From Candidatus Opimibacter iunctus (lineage in GTDB: Bacteria; Bacteroidota; Bacteroidia; Chitinophagales; Saprospiraceae): a stretch of DNA of 64,000 bases. The position numbers and the translations under genes are program-made. Under the pieces are notes generated by a model, which saw nothing but the letters and a program-made list of their open reading frames with translations, was not told the origin of the DNA and did not search any database. This document shows, in pieces, positions 10,262 to 18,251 of this stretch. The stretch lies in NCBI GenBank assembly GCA_016716665.1, contig JADJVH010000006.1, forward strand, positions 62,001 through 126,000, read 5' to 3'. The stretch's first letter is position 1, and each line of letters opens with the position of its first letter.

Positions 10262-11160
10262 TGAAAAGCAAAGCACAAGTACAGGTCAGGACAGCGTCCA
10301 TTACACTCAGGGACTGGATACAGGATTTTGAACTCCTGGTCAAGTTCCGGCTCAGTACGTTTGTCGTTTTCTCATCACTGGTTGCCTATGGCATCGCAGC
10401 AGGAAGCGATATTCGACTGATCCCTTTCATGTTGTTGATGTCAGGTGGTTTTCTGATCACGTTTGCGGCCAATATCCTGAACGAAATACTCGAAGCTGAC
10501 TATGACAGGATGATGGAGCGAACCTCCAATCGCCCTCTGGCAGCACGACGCTGGAATTCATCTTCAGCTTTGGTGATAGCCGGTCTCTCCAGTTTAGCAG
10601 GGATTGTCTTGTTGGCTTTATTGAATCCGCTCACTTCATTTCTGGGCACACTCTCCCTGGTTACCTATGCTTTTCTTTATACACCACTGAAGAGATATAG
10701 CACGATATCTGTGATGGTAGGAGCTATTCCCGGGGCCTTACCTGTCATGATTGGCATGATTGCGCATGACGGGGTCATCACTTCACAAGCCTTGTTTTTA
10801 TTTGCCATACAGTTTATCTGGCAGTTTCCACATTTCTGGTCTATTGGCTTCTTGTCCTATGATCAGTATTCTGCTGCCGGGTATAAGCTACTTCCAGAGG
10901 AAGATGGGGCAATTGACCGTAGACTTGGAACACAGGCATTAGTATATACCTGCTTATTGATACCAGTGATCTGGTTTGGATTTAGCATTGGCTTGATTTC
11001 GCTATACGGCGCCATTGGCCTTACACTTGTGTCTTCCTATTTTATCTGGAGGGCTTGGAATTTTTACAGACAGTTTGATAAGCCTAGTGCACGGGCACTG
11101 ATGTTTTCATCTTTTATTTTCCTTCCCCTGGCCCTGATGGTGCTATGGTGGGGGATGTAA
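10261..11160 (+). CDS. ctaB: Protoheme IX farnesyltransferase (heme O synthase)
   Basis: A membrane prenyltransferase of 299 residues with about nine helices. It converts heme B to heme O, the precursor of heme A for the adjacent oxidase. The Asp-rich site is present as NEILEADYDRMMERTSNRP, a Bacteroidota form of the NxxxDxxxDxxMxRTxxRP motif, with the second conserved loop around YTPLKRYSTISVMVGAIPGALPV. It starts at the last base of the coxA stop codon. No ctaA (heme A synthase) is visible in the window, so that gene must be elsewhere. Confidence 0.95.
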   Translation: MKSKAQVQVRTASITLRDWIQDFELLVKFRLSTFVVFSSLVAYGIAAGSDIRLIPFMLLMSGGFLITFAANILNEILEADYDRMMERTSNRPLAARRWNSSSALVIAGLSSLAGIVLLALLNPLTSFLGTLSLVTYAFLYTPLKRYSTISVMVGAIPGALPVMIGMIAHDGVITSQALFLFAIQFIWQFPHFWSIGFLSYDQYSAAGYKLLPEEDGAIDRRLGTQALVYTCLLIPVIWFGFSIGLISLYGAIGLTLVSSYFIWRAWNFYRQFDKPSARALMFSSFIFLPLALMVLWWGM

Positions 11161-11176
11161 TCATTAAATAACTGAA

Positions 11177-11764
11177 TTGAGTACTTTAATCAGCAGCGGA
11201 ACGATAGAGCAGAAATCCAGGAAGGGTTTCTATGCCCCTTTGTTTGCCTTGTGGGCCGGCATGGGGAGTATCGTCATGATGTTCGGCTCGCTGACCAGTG
11301 CATATATCGTACGTCAAGGTGCAGGCAACTGGCTTGAGTTTAGGATGCCGGATATCTTCTTTTACAGTACGGTCGTCATGCTGGTCAGCAGCGTGACACT
11401 GCATGGTAGTTACTGGGCATTCCGCAACAACAGGGAGATGCTGTATAAGCTGCTGCTTCCGCTTACGCTGGTGCTGGGGATCATATTCGTGATCATGCAA
11501 TACCAGGGCTGGAATGCACTGTATGCGATTGGCGTGGCCCTTGATGGCAACCCGGGAGGGTCATTCTTTTATGTGATTTCGGGTATTCATGCTGCACATG
11601 TGATTGGTGGGATTTTTGCACTTACTGTCGCCCTGCTTCATGCATTTATGTTGCCTTACAAACCAACCGAAAAAAGAAGGAGGAGATTTCAACTGGTGCT
11701 GCATTACTGGCACTTTGTGGATTTCCTTTGGCTATATCTCTTTTTATTTCTATTGATCCAATGA
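11177..11764 (+). CDS. Cytochrome c oxidase subunit III-like protein, short paralog
   Basis: A 195-residue membrane protein with five helices in the heme-copper oxidase subunit III fold. FYVISGIHAAHVIGGIFAL and the C-terminal LHYWHFVDFLWLYLFLFLL are typical of the family. It begins with TTG at 11177; no ATG lies close upstream in frame, and the N-terminus from there suits the family. A longer subunit III follows 15 bp downstream. Two tandem subunit III genes are common in Bacteroidota oxidase clusters, and this short one may be an assembly or structural paralog. Confidence 0.88.
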   Translation: MSTLISSGTIEQKSRKGFYAPLFALWAGMGSIVMMFGSLTSAYIVRQGAGNWLEFRMPDIFFYSTVVMLVSSVTLHGSYWAFRNNREMLYKLLLPLTLVLGIIFVIMQYQGWNALYAIGVALDGNPGGSFFYVISGIHAAHVIGGIFALTVALLHAFMLPYKPTEKRRRRFQLVLHYWHFVDFLWLYLFLFLLIQ

Positions 11765-11779
11765 TTTACATTTAAATAA

Positions 11780-12820
11780 ATGGCTACAGATACCTTAGAC
11801 AAAAAACATACGGACCACGACAGTACAGCAAATGCTAGTTGGGATGGCGCGGAATATCCGTTTAAAGTAGGCTATGGCAAACTGATGATCTGGTACTTTT
11901 TGTTATCAGATGCCTTTACGTTTGCAGGTTTTCTTATCGCATATGGCACACTCAGGTTTAGTATGCCCAGCTGGCCTGTTCCGGACTATGTATTCAGTAC
12001 CTTCCCTTTCCTCGAAGGACATCACCCGCTGCTGTTTGTCACCCTCATGACTTTTGTACTGCTCTTCAGTTCGTTTACTATGATCAGGGCCGTACAGGAA
12101 GGACATCGTGAAAACCGCAGAGGTGTTGCGATCTGGATGGGGCTGACCATTCTTGGTGGTCTTGGCTTCCTTGGATGTCAGGCATGGGAATGGACTACCC
12201 TGATCGGGAAGGAACACATGAGCGTGACGACCAATCCTTTCGGAACACATACGGAAGCAGGTATTTATTTAGGTGCTGATGGAAAGGAATCCGCTGAAAC
12301 CTTTAAGTCAGGTTCTACTTACCTAATGCATAGAGTTACTTTTGGCGATACGCACGAAGCAGCCACTGCAGCACATGGAGAAGCAACAGCACCTGCGCAT
12401 GCAGAGGGCGAAGCCGCTACCGGAGAAACCACTCATGCAGCTGAAATGGCTCATGCAGCGGAAGGAGGACACGGGGCACATGCCTATGCTGCACCTGGTG
12501 ACTATCCTGATGCAGTTGTAGATGAGCGTGGGTTTGTACACAGGAAATATATCGTTTCAGAAGGTGAACATGCTGGAAGCACTAAGAGTGAAGCCTTTGG
12601 CCCTAAGGCATTCGGTGCCTTATTTTTCTTTATCACGGGCTTCCACGGTTTTCACGTATTCTCCGGGGTTTGTTTCCTGCTGATTATTATGATCAATGTG
12701 CTCAGCGGGATATATGTCTCCAGGCGCAATGGTAATGAGATGGTGGAGAAAATCGGACTGTACTGGCACTTTGTGGATTTGGTATGGGTATTTGTATTTC
12801 TCGTATTCTACCTTCTTTAA
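11780..12820 (+). CDS. coxC: Cytochrome c oxidase subunit III with a His/Ala/Glu-rich loop
   Basis: A 346-residue subunit III with five helices, at about residues 33-58, 78-100, 115-140, 272-300 and 322-345. The C-terminal pair FFITGFHGFHVFSG and YWHFVDLVWVFVF is characteristic. Between the third and fourth helices is a loop of about 130 residues. Its central part (about 192-240) is low-complexity sequence made mainly of Ala, His, Glu and Gly, with about eight histidines. Such loops vary in length in the phylum, but this one is notably His-rich. It could lie on the periplasmic side and bind metal (inference). It follows the short subunit III by 15 bp. Confidence 0.94.
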   Translation: MATDTLDKKHTDHDSTANASWDGAEYPFKVGYGKLMIWYFLLSDAFTFAGFLIAYGTLRFSMPSWPVPDYVFSTFPFLEGHHPLLFVTLMTFVLLFSSFTMIRAVQEGHRENRRGVAIWMGLTILGGLGFLGCQAWEWTTLIGKEHMSVTTNPFGTHTEAGIYLGADGKESAETFKSGSTYLMHRVTFGDTHEAATAAHGEATAPAHAEGEAATGETTHAAEMAHAAEGGHGAHAYAAPGDYPDAVVDERGFVHRKYIVSEGEHAGSTKSEAFGPKAFGALFFFITGFHGFHVFSGVCFLLIIMINVLSGIYVSRRNGNEMVEKIGLYWHFVDLVWVFVFLVFYLL

Positions 12821-12882
12821 ACGCAATAAATTCGGCTGGAATCATTTCGTAACTGACTGATATAAAAAATAAAATAATCATC

Positions 12883-13242
12883 ATGGCACACGATTATACT
12901 GGAGCAAAAAAAATAGCACTCAAGACCATCATCATCCTGGCAGTAGTCACTGTGATTGAAGTATTGGTGGCCCTGACCGGCAAAGGATATATCATTGACG
13001 GGTACCATGCCCCAAAGGTGATCATGAACACCCTGATGATCGGGATGAGTCTGTATAAGGCTTATCTTATCGTATTCGAATTTATGCATATGAAGTATGA
13101 AGCCAAGGGACTCATGCTCAGTGTGCTGTTGCCGGTTTGCTTGCTTATCTGGGCTATTATCGCATTCCTGTATGAAGGAAATGCATGGAAGGGTAACCGG
13201 GTGAAAATCCAGGAAAGGAATAAAATAGAAATTGCCAAGTAA
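12883..13242 (+). CDS. coxD: Cytochrome c oxidase subunit IV (prokaryotic COX4/CyoD-like)
   Basis: A protein of 119 residues with three hydrophobic helices (about 14-34, 46-66 and 75-100). HYTG..KK at the N-terminus appears as HDYTGAKK, and the middle helix carries KAYLIVFEFMHMKYE, typical of the small subunit IV of Bacteroidota oxidases. It lies 62 bp after coxC and is followed by a hairpin at 13282-13310, so it may end the main oxidase transcript. Its role is structural. Confidence 0.9.
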   Translation: MAHDYTGAKKIALKTIIILAVVTVIEVLVALTGKGYIIDGYHAPKVIMNTLMIGMSLYKAYLIVFEFMHMKYEAKGLMLSVLLPVCLLIWAIIAFLYEGNAWKGNRVKIQERNKIEIAK

Positions 13243-13281
13243 GTTGCACGCGTAGTTTGTTTGGCATACAACCGATGATTT

Positions 13282-13320
13282 CAATTCCCCGCGAATGAGC
13301 CGGGGAATTGTCATTTTATC
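13282..13320 (+). terminator. Hairpin after coxD, possible terminator or attenuator
   Basis: A 10-bp perfect stem (13282-13291 paired with 13301-13310) with a 9-base loop is followed by TCATTTTATC. The T-run is weak, so partial termination before the Sco-like gene is as likely as full termination. Confidence 0.55.
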
Positions 13321-13347
13321 TTCATATAACATCTAATATCAACGGGA

Positions 13348-13932
13348 ATGTCCAGGAAGTTTCTAGTCACTATTATTTTGATTCTCTTCCTGCTTCCGTT
13401 TGTTTCATGGTATTATCTTCAATCCGGTCTCAATTGGCGCAAGCAAGCACAGGAGATCATGAGCGGAACTGAGCCATTTCCGGTGGGCGAATACATGATG
13501 GCGGATGGACGTAAACTGACACCGGACAGCCTTGACAACCATGTCACCCTGGTTTGTTTTCTACCCTGCGGATCTCCTGGGACTGAACAGTTAGCCGTGA
13601 TAGAAGCTTTGTATGATCAGTTCAAGGACACCAACAAGGCCGCCTACATCTTGCTGGATTCCTGTCAGGCGTCATCTGACTTGCCCGCAGGCAAGACACA
13701 CAAAAGCTGGTTTGTCATCCCATGCAAGGACACCATGGATATCTGCACATCTTTAAAATTAAACTGGGCACGGGATAAGCCTTTTGCCCTTGTCGATCGG
13801 AAAGGAGTGATTCGGAGCTATTATGGCATCGCCACTGCCGATGAAAAAAGAACACTTGTTGAACACATGTCCCTTTTGTTGCCACGCGAGAGACAGGAAG
13901 AGGTAGAACTTAAAAGAGGCGAGAAGAAATGA
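13348..13932 (+). CDS. Sco1/SenC-like thioredoxin-fold protein, divergent
   Basis: A 194-residue protein with an N-terminal membrane anchor (about 5-24) and a thioredoxin-like periplasmic domain. In the usual Sco metal-site position it has CFLPC (Cys70, Cys74), a CxxxC pair as in copper chaperones for CuA. The later segment DKPFALVDRKGVIRSYYGI resembles the Sco strand before the active-site loop end. The conserved His of classic Sco proteins is not obvious in its usual place, so copper binding is unproven. Its place between coxD and a DUF420 gene supports a role in oxidase assembly. It overlaps the next gene by four bases (ATGA). Confidence 0.75.
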   Translation: MSRKFLVTIILILFLLPFVSWYYLQSGLNWRKQAQEIMSGTEPFPVGEYMMADGRKLTPDSLDNHVTLVCFLPCGSPGTEQLAVIEALYDQFKDTNKAAYILLDSCQASSDLPAGKTHKSWFVIPCKDTMDICTSLKLNWARDKPFALVDRKGVIRSYYGIATADEKRTLVEHMSLLLPRERQEEVELKRGEKK

Positions 13933-14462
13933 GTGGAATGGTACAGGCTCAACGGATCAGGACCCTGAACAGGGTTGCCTGGGTGATCACAATCCTGGTA
14001 TGGTTACTGGTTGGAGCAATGAGGAGGTATAAGTTTTCTATCGATACGGACCTTAGTTTTCTGGCAGGACTTAACGCGCTGTTCAATTCAGGTGTCACGA
14101 TTGCCTTGTTGTCCGCTTTTTATTTCATTAAGCAAAAGCGAATTGAAGCCCACCGCAAGAGTATATATGTGGCGATGATCCTTTCCGCTGGTTTTTTACT
14201 CTCATATGTTGGATATCATTTTACCACCGAGGAAATTCCTTTTTGCAAGGAAGGGACTATCCGTATGATCTATTATTTCATTCTCTTCAGCCATATCCTC
14301 CTGGCGGGGTTGAGCCTGCCGTTTATTCTGCTCACATTCATTCGAGGCTACATGGGAGATTACATGACGCACCGGAAGATGGCCAAATGGGTTTTTCCAG
14401 TCTGGTTATACGTTGCAGCAACAGGTCCGATTGTCTATTTTTTTCTGCTTCCCTGCAGGTAA
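13929..14462 (+). CDS. DUF420 family membrane protein (CtaM/YozB-like)
   Basis: A 177-residue integral membrane protein with about five helices. It matches DUF420, whose Bacillus and Staphylococcus members (YozB/CtaM) are needed for heme-copper oxidase assembly. Family-like features are FNSGVTIALLSAFYFIKQ with the following HRKSIYVAMI, and HILLAGLSLPFILLT near residue 120. It overlaps the Sco-like gene by the ATGA stop/start, so the two are almost certainly co-translated. Confidence 0.88.
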   Translation: MSGMVQAQRIRTLNRVAWVITILVWLLVGAMRRYKFSIDTDLSFLAGLNALFNSGVTIALLSAFYFIKQKRIEAHRKSIYVAMILSAGFLLSYVGYHFTTEEIPFCKEGTIRMIYYFILFSHILLAGLSLPFILLTFIRGYMGDYMTHRKMAKWVFPVWLYVAATGPIVYFFLLPCR

Positions 14463-14491
14463 TTACCGCTAAATCACTTATTTTTGTGTTC

Positions 14492-14755
14492 ATGAAGAAG
14501 ATAAACAAGATCATCGTTGTACTTATGCTCACGATGGGTGCTATGTTTTCTTCTTATGACACGATAGCCCAGTGCCCGATGTGTAAAATGACAGCTGAGT
14601 CAAATCTCAAGAATGGGGGCACTACAGGTAAAGGCCTGAATGCAGGTATCCTCTATATGCTTGCATTGCCATACACCTTACTAGGTACCTTCGGATTTAT
14701 CTGGTGGAAAAACAATCGCCGTAAGGAAGAGGACGAAGTAGAAGTCCTGCCATAG
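14492..14755 (+). CDS. Small conserved membrane protein with a CPMCKM motif (oxidase-linked)
   Basis: An 87-residue protein starting at the ATG at 14492. The frame is open further upstream, but that part overlaps the DUF420 gene in another frame and does not look like protein. A signal-like helix (about 5-26) ends at AQ, then QCPMCKMTAESNLKNG, then a second helix (about 52-72) and a charged tail. The CxxC-x-M cluster directly after the signal suggests metal or redox chemistry on the periplasmic side. Such proteins recur at the end of Bacteroidota oxidase clusters, but I know no assigned function. Confidence 0.78.
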   Translation: MKKINKIIVVLMLTMGAMFSSYDTIAQCPMCKMTAESNLKNGGTTGKGLNAGILYMLALPYTLLGTFGFIWWKNNRRKEEDEVEVLP

Positions 14756-14819
14756 CTTCACCCGGATCATCCTTTTCTTTCAGCACTTTCATTCTACTAT
14801 TTTGATTTGTAAAGTAAAA

Positions 14820-14848
14820 TCAGGCGCATGACTGAGTCATACACCTGA
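14820..14848. repeat. Interrupted palindrome between convergent genes
   Basis: A core ATGACT-G-AGTCAT at 14828-14840 is flanked by TCAGG and CCTGA. It lies between two convergent genes. There is no T-run right after it on either strand, so it may be a weak terminator or a protein site. Confidence 0.4.
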
Positions 14849-14876
14849 CAGATCAATATGAAATGAATGAAACCGT

Positions 14877-15587
14877 TTAGAAGGTTAGGGTATAGCCGAT
14901 ACCAACTGCAAAGCCATGTGATTTTATACCAAGGTTGGCAATATTGTCCTGAATCATATTGTTCAGGCTGTGCCGGTAGCTGACTTCAAATTGAAATGCT
15001 CCGATTTCATTTGTAGGTATACTTACACCAGCACCCGCGATGGCAGAAAGGTCGAACCTATTGTATATTTCATTGTCCAGGTTGATATTGATGGATGGTA
15101 GTGTCCAGTTGATCAGCGCATTTACCTTTGGTGTTATTTTACCATTCAATGCATAGGCAGCTGAAGCTCCGGCTTTGATAAAGGGGGTCACACCTTTTTC
15201 GGTAAAATTGTACTTAACCATTAAAGGGGCTTCCAGGTAATTCAACCTTGTTTCTAAACTTGCCCCGATAGGCACATCCAATCCCAGTATATTGAGATCA
15301 AATTCTTCCTTCACAGCAAAGCCCCTTGAGCTATACAGCGCCCCTGTGATCAGCGCAAAGTGCCGGGAAAGGTTTCTTTCATATTGCAATCCGGCAGTAT
15401 ACTGCGTGACCGGTTTGATATAGGGGTCAGCAATATCCAGAATGCCCGCTCCGGTCAGTTCGATATTGGTCGATCCCACAGAAGCGACTGCAGTTACATT
15501 GGATTGAGCAGTGGCCTCATCATAAAGGCCGAGGATAAACATGCTGGCTGCTGCGCCCAGGATCCGGAAAGAGACATTCGTTGTCAT
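14877..15587 (-). CDS. Outer-membrane beta-barrel protein (PorT/OmpA-like porin family)
   Basis: A 236-residue secreted protein with a signal peptide (about 1-27, cleavage after TAQ-like ATAQ). The rest is alternating aromatic/polar beta strands: YTAGLQYERNLSRHFALITG, LEAPLMVKYNFT and FQFEVSYRHSL. It ends in an aromatic residue (TLTF), as outer-membrane barrels do. LEAPLMVKY matches the PorT-family barrel signature common in this phylum. It is transcribed toward the respiratory cluster and is not part of it. Function unknown. Confidence 0.82.
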   Translation of the reverse strand: MTTNVSFRILGAAASMFILGLYDEATAQSNVTAVASVGSTNIELTGAGILDIADPYIKPVTQYTAGLQYERNLSRHFALITGALYSSRGFAVKEEFDLNILGLDVPIGASLETRLNYLEAPLMVKYNFTEKGVTPFIKAGASAAYALNGKITPKVNALINWTLPSININLDNEIYNRFDLSAIAGAGVSIPTNEIGAFQFEVSYRHSLNNMIQDNIANLGIKSHGFAVGIGYTLTF

Positions 15588-15722
15588 GGCTGTATGTTTT
15601 TAATTACCATGATGACGTGAAGATCCGAACCAACGTTTCGTAAGGATCAGTTAAGAGACTTTAAGGGAAACTTAAAGTTAGAAAGAGGGGATAACGAGCA
15701 GGCCGCGCATGAATAAAGAAAA

Positions 15723-16169
15723 CTAACCGAACTTCTTTTTCAGCCATAGCACTAACGCCGTGGCACCTATAGCAAAAGAAAAGAACCAAATCAGTCCCAG
15801 TGCAGCGCCTGCGATGGCTGCTCCGCTAAAAATAGTGAGTAGGATGCCAAGGCCCCATGATATAGACCAGATCCAAAACCATTTGTCAGTTGAGTCATGA
15901 ATATTGGCAATGGATTTATGCTTTAGTTTACGCTGGATAAAATGATCAAGCCTGATGATCAGCTTTTCCCTGCGCAGTTGAAGCTTTTTATTTTTTTCAA
16001 GTTGCCTGTCAATGGCCTTTGGTGTTCGCGATTCGGATGCCCACGCATGCATGGTGACTGATCCCATCCGGATATCCTCTGTATTGACGGCAGCATTAAA
16101 TGGCAAGGGTGTGCACAGTATTATTATAGTACAGGCACAGGAAAGGGTAGTGGTTTTGATGCGATTCAT
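15723..16169 (-). CDS. Hypothetical membrane protein
   Basis: A 148-residue protein that I do not recognise. It has a signal-like N-terminus (about 8-27), a basic stretch (about 48-85, RQLEKNKKLQLRREKL), then two hydrophobic helices (about 95-118 and 120-143) and a lysine-rich end. Such two-helix proteins with a charged linker are common and poorly characterised in Bacteroidota. It stands alone between two outer-membrane protein genes. Confidence 0.65.
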   Translation of the reverse strand: MNRIKTTTLSCACTIIILCTPLPFNAAVNTEDIRMGSVTMHAWASESRTPKAIDRQLEKNKKLQLRREKLIIRLDHFIQRKLKHKSIANIHDSTDKWFWIWSISWGLGILLTIFSGAAIAGAALGLIWFFSFAIGATALVLWLKKKFG

Positions 16170-16226
16170 TCAAGGGGTATTGAAAGGTTTTCAAAAGCAG
16201 TGACCTAAGATAAATAAATTAGAAAT

Positions 16227-16262
16227 AAAAAAGGCTGCTTCCGGAAGGAAGCAGCCTTTTTT
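16227..16262 (-). terminator. Strong hairpin terminator between two minus-strand genes
   Basis: A perfect 16-bp stem (16227-16242 with 16247-16262) has a GGAA-type tetraloop and ends in six Ts on either strand. It lies 18 bp past the stop of the barrel gene ending at 16281. Confidence 0.9.
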
Positions 16263-16280
16263 ATCTGTGATCGGAATACG

Positions 16281-16775
16281 CTATTTCAGGACATACCTTG
16301 CAGCAAGGGCACCCCATGAATAGTAGCCGGAATCCCATCCACCAAAACGAATGGTAGGCATAAAGTCAAGACTTAAGTTGAAAGGAGCGCTTGGAAACTT
16401 GTAATCAAGTCCAATAACACCGCTTAATCCTACGCCAAAACTTCCATTGTCGTCATTGAAGAAGTAGCCGTCATCGTAGGTGAAAAACTGAACACTGGCT
16501 CCACCGCCATAGTACCAGCTAAGGCCGTCAACTTCACCGATAGGCTTGTGAATTTCATACAAGGCACCCACGCTGAAGTAGCTGTAGATCCCGGAATAGC
16601 CTCTGTAACCAGCGTACAACTCAAGTGCGTTGGATTCAGTAAGGAATGTTTTGTAAGAGATAGAAATCGGATAGCCAAAACGCAAACCGATGGCGCTCTT
16701 GTAATCCTGCGCTTTCAAATGGCTGGTAAGCGCTAATACAAACAGCATGGAGAAAAGTAAAGCAATCTTTTTCAT
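16281..16775 (-). CDS. Small outer-membrane beta-barrel protein
   Basis: A 164-residue protein with a signal peptide (about 1-22, SHLKAQ) and a short beta-barrel body. Repeated strands start at AIGLRFGYPISISYKTFL and include LELYAGYRG and FSVGALYEIHKPI. The FFNDDNGSFGVGLSGVIGLDYKF region resembles small OmpW/OprG-size barrels. The C-terminus ARYVLK lacks the usual final aromatic residue. It is followed by a strong terminator and is probably monocistronic. Function unknown. Confidence 0.78.
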   Translation of the reverse strand: MKKIALLFSMLFVLALTSHLKAQDYKSAIGLRFGYPISISYKTFLTESNALELYAGYRGYSGIYSYFSVGALYEIHKPIGEVDGLSWYYGGGASVQFFTYDDGYFFNDDNGSFGVGLSGVIGLDYKFPSAPFNLSLDFMPTIRFGGWDSGYYSWGALAARYVLK

Positions 16776-16890
16776 AGTTTGATTTTTTAGTAATGTATTA
16801 AGAATTAATGGTCTCGATTTATATGCGAAATATACAGCTATTCAGTAATCTGTATAATGATCCGAGGTTTAATTTAGTGATAGGGTTGTT

Positions 16891-17286
16891 TTACTTATTT
16901 TTCGGACTAAATATAAGTAAAATCCAGCCCAAAATAAAAGCCAGCCCACCCAGTGGAGTGATAAACCCAATCATCGATACAGGGAATCCGGTAAGGCTTG
17001 CGGTCCCGATCACAAATAGCGATCCTGAAAACATAACAGTTCCAATGATAAAAGCTAAGCTAGACGCTTTTAAAACCCTGTTTGGGCTGTGCTGAGAAAG
17101 CGCACAGACAAGCAAGGTGGCCAGCGTATGGATAAAGAGGTAGAGTACGCCGGTCTTAATAGTCTCAAGATCCCCGACCGGAAGCTTGGATTTTAGAAAG
17201 TGCGCGCCAAAGGCACCAAATATTACCCCGATCGCACCTATCCCTGCCGCTAGGGTTTGAATCCTGTTGAAAAAAGTATTATTCAT
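16891..17286 (-). CDS. DUF423 family membrane protein
   Basis: A 131-residue protein of four hydrophobic helices. The N-terminal AAGIGAIGVIFGAFGAHFLKS and the middle GTVMFSGSLFVIGT with TPLGGLAFILGW are the DUF423 signature. The biochemical role is unknown. Its first bases overlap the 3' end of ung by 8 bp on the same strand, so the two form an operon. Confidence 0.92.
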   Translation of the reverse strand: MNNTFFNRIQTLAAGIGAIGVIFGAFGAHFLKSKLPVGDLETIKTGVLYLFIHTLATLLVCALSQHSPNRVLKASSLAFIIGTVMFSGSLFVIGTASLTGFPVSMIGFITPLGGLAFILGWILLIFSPKNK

Positions 17287-17977
17287 CGAGTGACCAGTTT
17301 ATCGGTTTTTCTCCCCTGGAGAGGAGAATTGAATTAGTTTTCGAAAAATGTGCACAACCTTTAAAGGCATCCCTGGCCAGTGGCGATGGATGAGCAGCCT
17401 CCAGAATGGTGTGCTTTGTCCCGTCAATGAGGATATTTTTTGATCGCGCATAATTCCCCCACAGCAGGAAGATAAGGCCATCCCGTTGATCTGACAAAGT
17501 CTTGATTACAGCATCAGTAAAGATCTGCCATCCGATCTTACTGTGCGCTCCAGCCATGCCTCTTTCTACGGTCAGGATCGAATTGAGGAGAAAAACACCT
17601 TGTCCTGTCCACGCAGAAAGGTCTCCATGGCCAGGGATTGGCAGGCCAGTATCCCGGTTAATTTCTTTGAATATATTTTTCAGGGAAGCCGGTATGGCCA
17701 CTTGCCTGGGAACAGAAAAACATAGGCCCATCGCCTGTCCGGGACCATGATATGGATCCTGGCCAAGGATGACTACCCTGACCTTGTCAAAAGGTGTTTT
17801 GTCAAAAGCGTTAAAAATGAGTGGGCCTGGAGGGAATATGATCTTTCCCCTGGTTTTCTCCTCGGAAAGGAAATGCTTGATACCAGCGAAATAAGGCTTG
17901 GAAAACTCCTCTTTCAGGTGCTCCTTCCACCCGGATTCTATCCTGACATCGGACGGATATATCTTAAATGGAGGCAC
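17279..17977 (-). CDS. ung: Uracil-DNA glycosylase, family 1
   Basis: A 232-residue base-excision repair enzyme that removes uracil from DNA. Diagnostic motifs are the catalytic GQDPYHGPGQAMGLCFSV (Asp activates water), the LLNSILTVE segment, LLWGNYA, and the DNA-intercalation loop HPSPLARDAFKGC. In most family 1 enzymes the loop reads HPSPLS or HPSPLSAHRGF; the ARDAF variant here is still within the family. It overlaps the DUF423 gene downstream. The start ATG is 26 bp from the end of a tRNA-Arg gene. Confidence 0.97.
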   Translation of the reverse strand: MPPFKIYPSDVRIESGWKEHLKEEFSKPYFAGIKHFLSEEKTRGKIIFPPGPLIFNAFDKTPFDKVRVVILGQDPYHGPGQAMGLCFSVPRQVAIPASLKNIFKEINRDTGLPIPGHGDLSAWTGQGVFLLNSILTVERGMAGAHSKIGWQIFTDAVIKTLSDQRDGLIFLLWGNYARSKNILIDGTKHTILEAAHPSPLARDAFKGCAHFSKTNSILLSRGEKPINWSLDE

Positions 17978-18002
17978 AGGCGGCTTTTGAAAGGTGAAAG
18001 AG

Positions 18003-18076
18003 TGACTCCACCAGGGTTCGAACCTGGAACCTACGGTTTAGAAAACCGTTGCTCTATCCTGTTGAGCTATGGAGCC
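18003..18076 (-). tRNA. tRNA-Arg (anticodon UCU)
   Basis: It folds as a full cloverleaf on the minus strand. The acceptor stem is GGCTCCA with TGGAGTC, the D-arm GCTC/GAGC, the anticodon stem ACGGT/ACCGT with loop TTTCTAA (anticodon TCT), and the T-arm CCAGG-TTCGAAC-CCTGG. The discriminator is A, and the 3' CCA is not encoded. It reads AGA codons. Confidence 0.95.
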
Positions 18077-18120
18077 ATTTTTAAGAGGTGCAAATATAGG
18101 ATGCACGAAGCAAAAAAGTG

Positions 18121-18248
18121 AGAAATGAATAGTGAAGAGTGAAAAGTGAAGATTGCTGCACAGCGCAGGACCGAAGTATAGCACTTTTCATTTTCCCCTT
18201 TTCATTTTTCATTTTTCTTTTCTCCCGTTGCTGAGCGTAGCCGAAGCA
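18121..18248. repeat. Simple-sequence repeats of the GTGAA/TTCAT type and a GCTGAGCGTAGCCGAAGC element
   Basis: AGTGAAGAGTGAAAA (18131-18145) recurs at 19358-19372 inside the 3' end of ubiX. Further along are TTCATTTTT-type repeats (18187-18222) and the imperfect inverted repeat TTGCTGAGCGTAGCCGAAGCA (18228-18248). Motifs of this kind are scattered between genes in many Bacteroidota. No gene is seen in 18077-18251. Confidence 0.6.
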
Positions 18249-18251
18249 TCA

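Noticed and set aside
14243..14491. Longer N-terminus for the 87-residue CPMCKM protein
   Set aside because: This part overlaps the DUF420 gene in another frame; the ATG at 14492 gives a proper signal helix.
15360..15620. Plus-strand open frame opposite the outer-membrane barrel gene
   Set aside because: It is antisense to a gene with a clear signal peptide and beta-strand pattern.
17747..18121. Open frame of 124 codons on the plus strand
   Set aside because: It runs antisense through ung and through the tRNA-Arg gene and has no family-like sequence.
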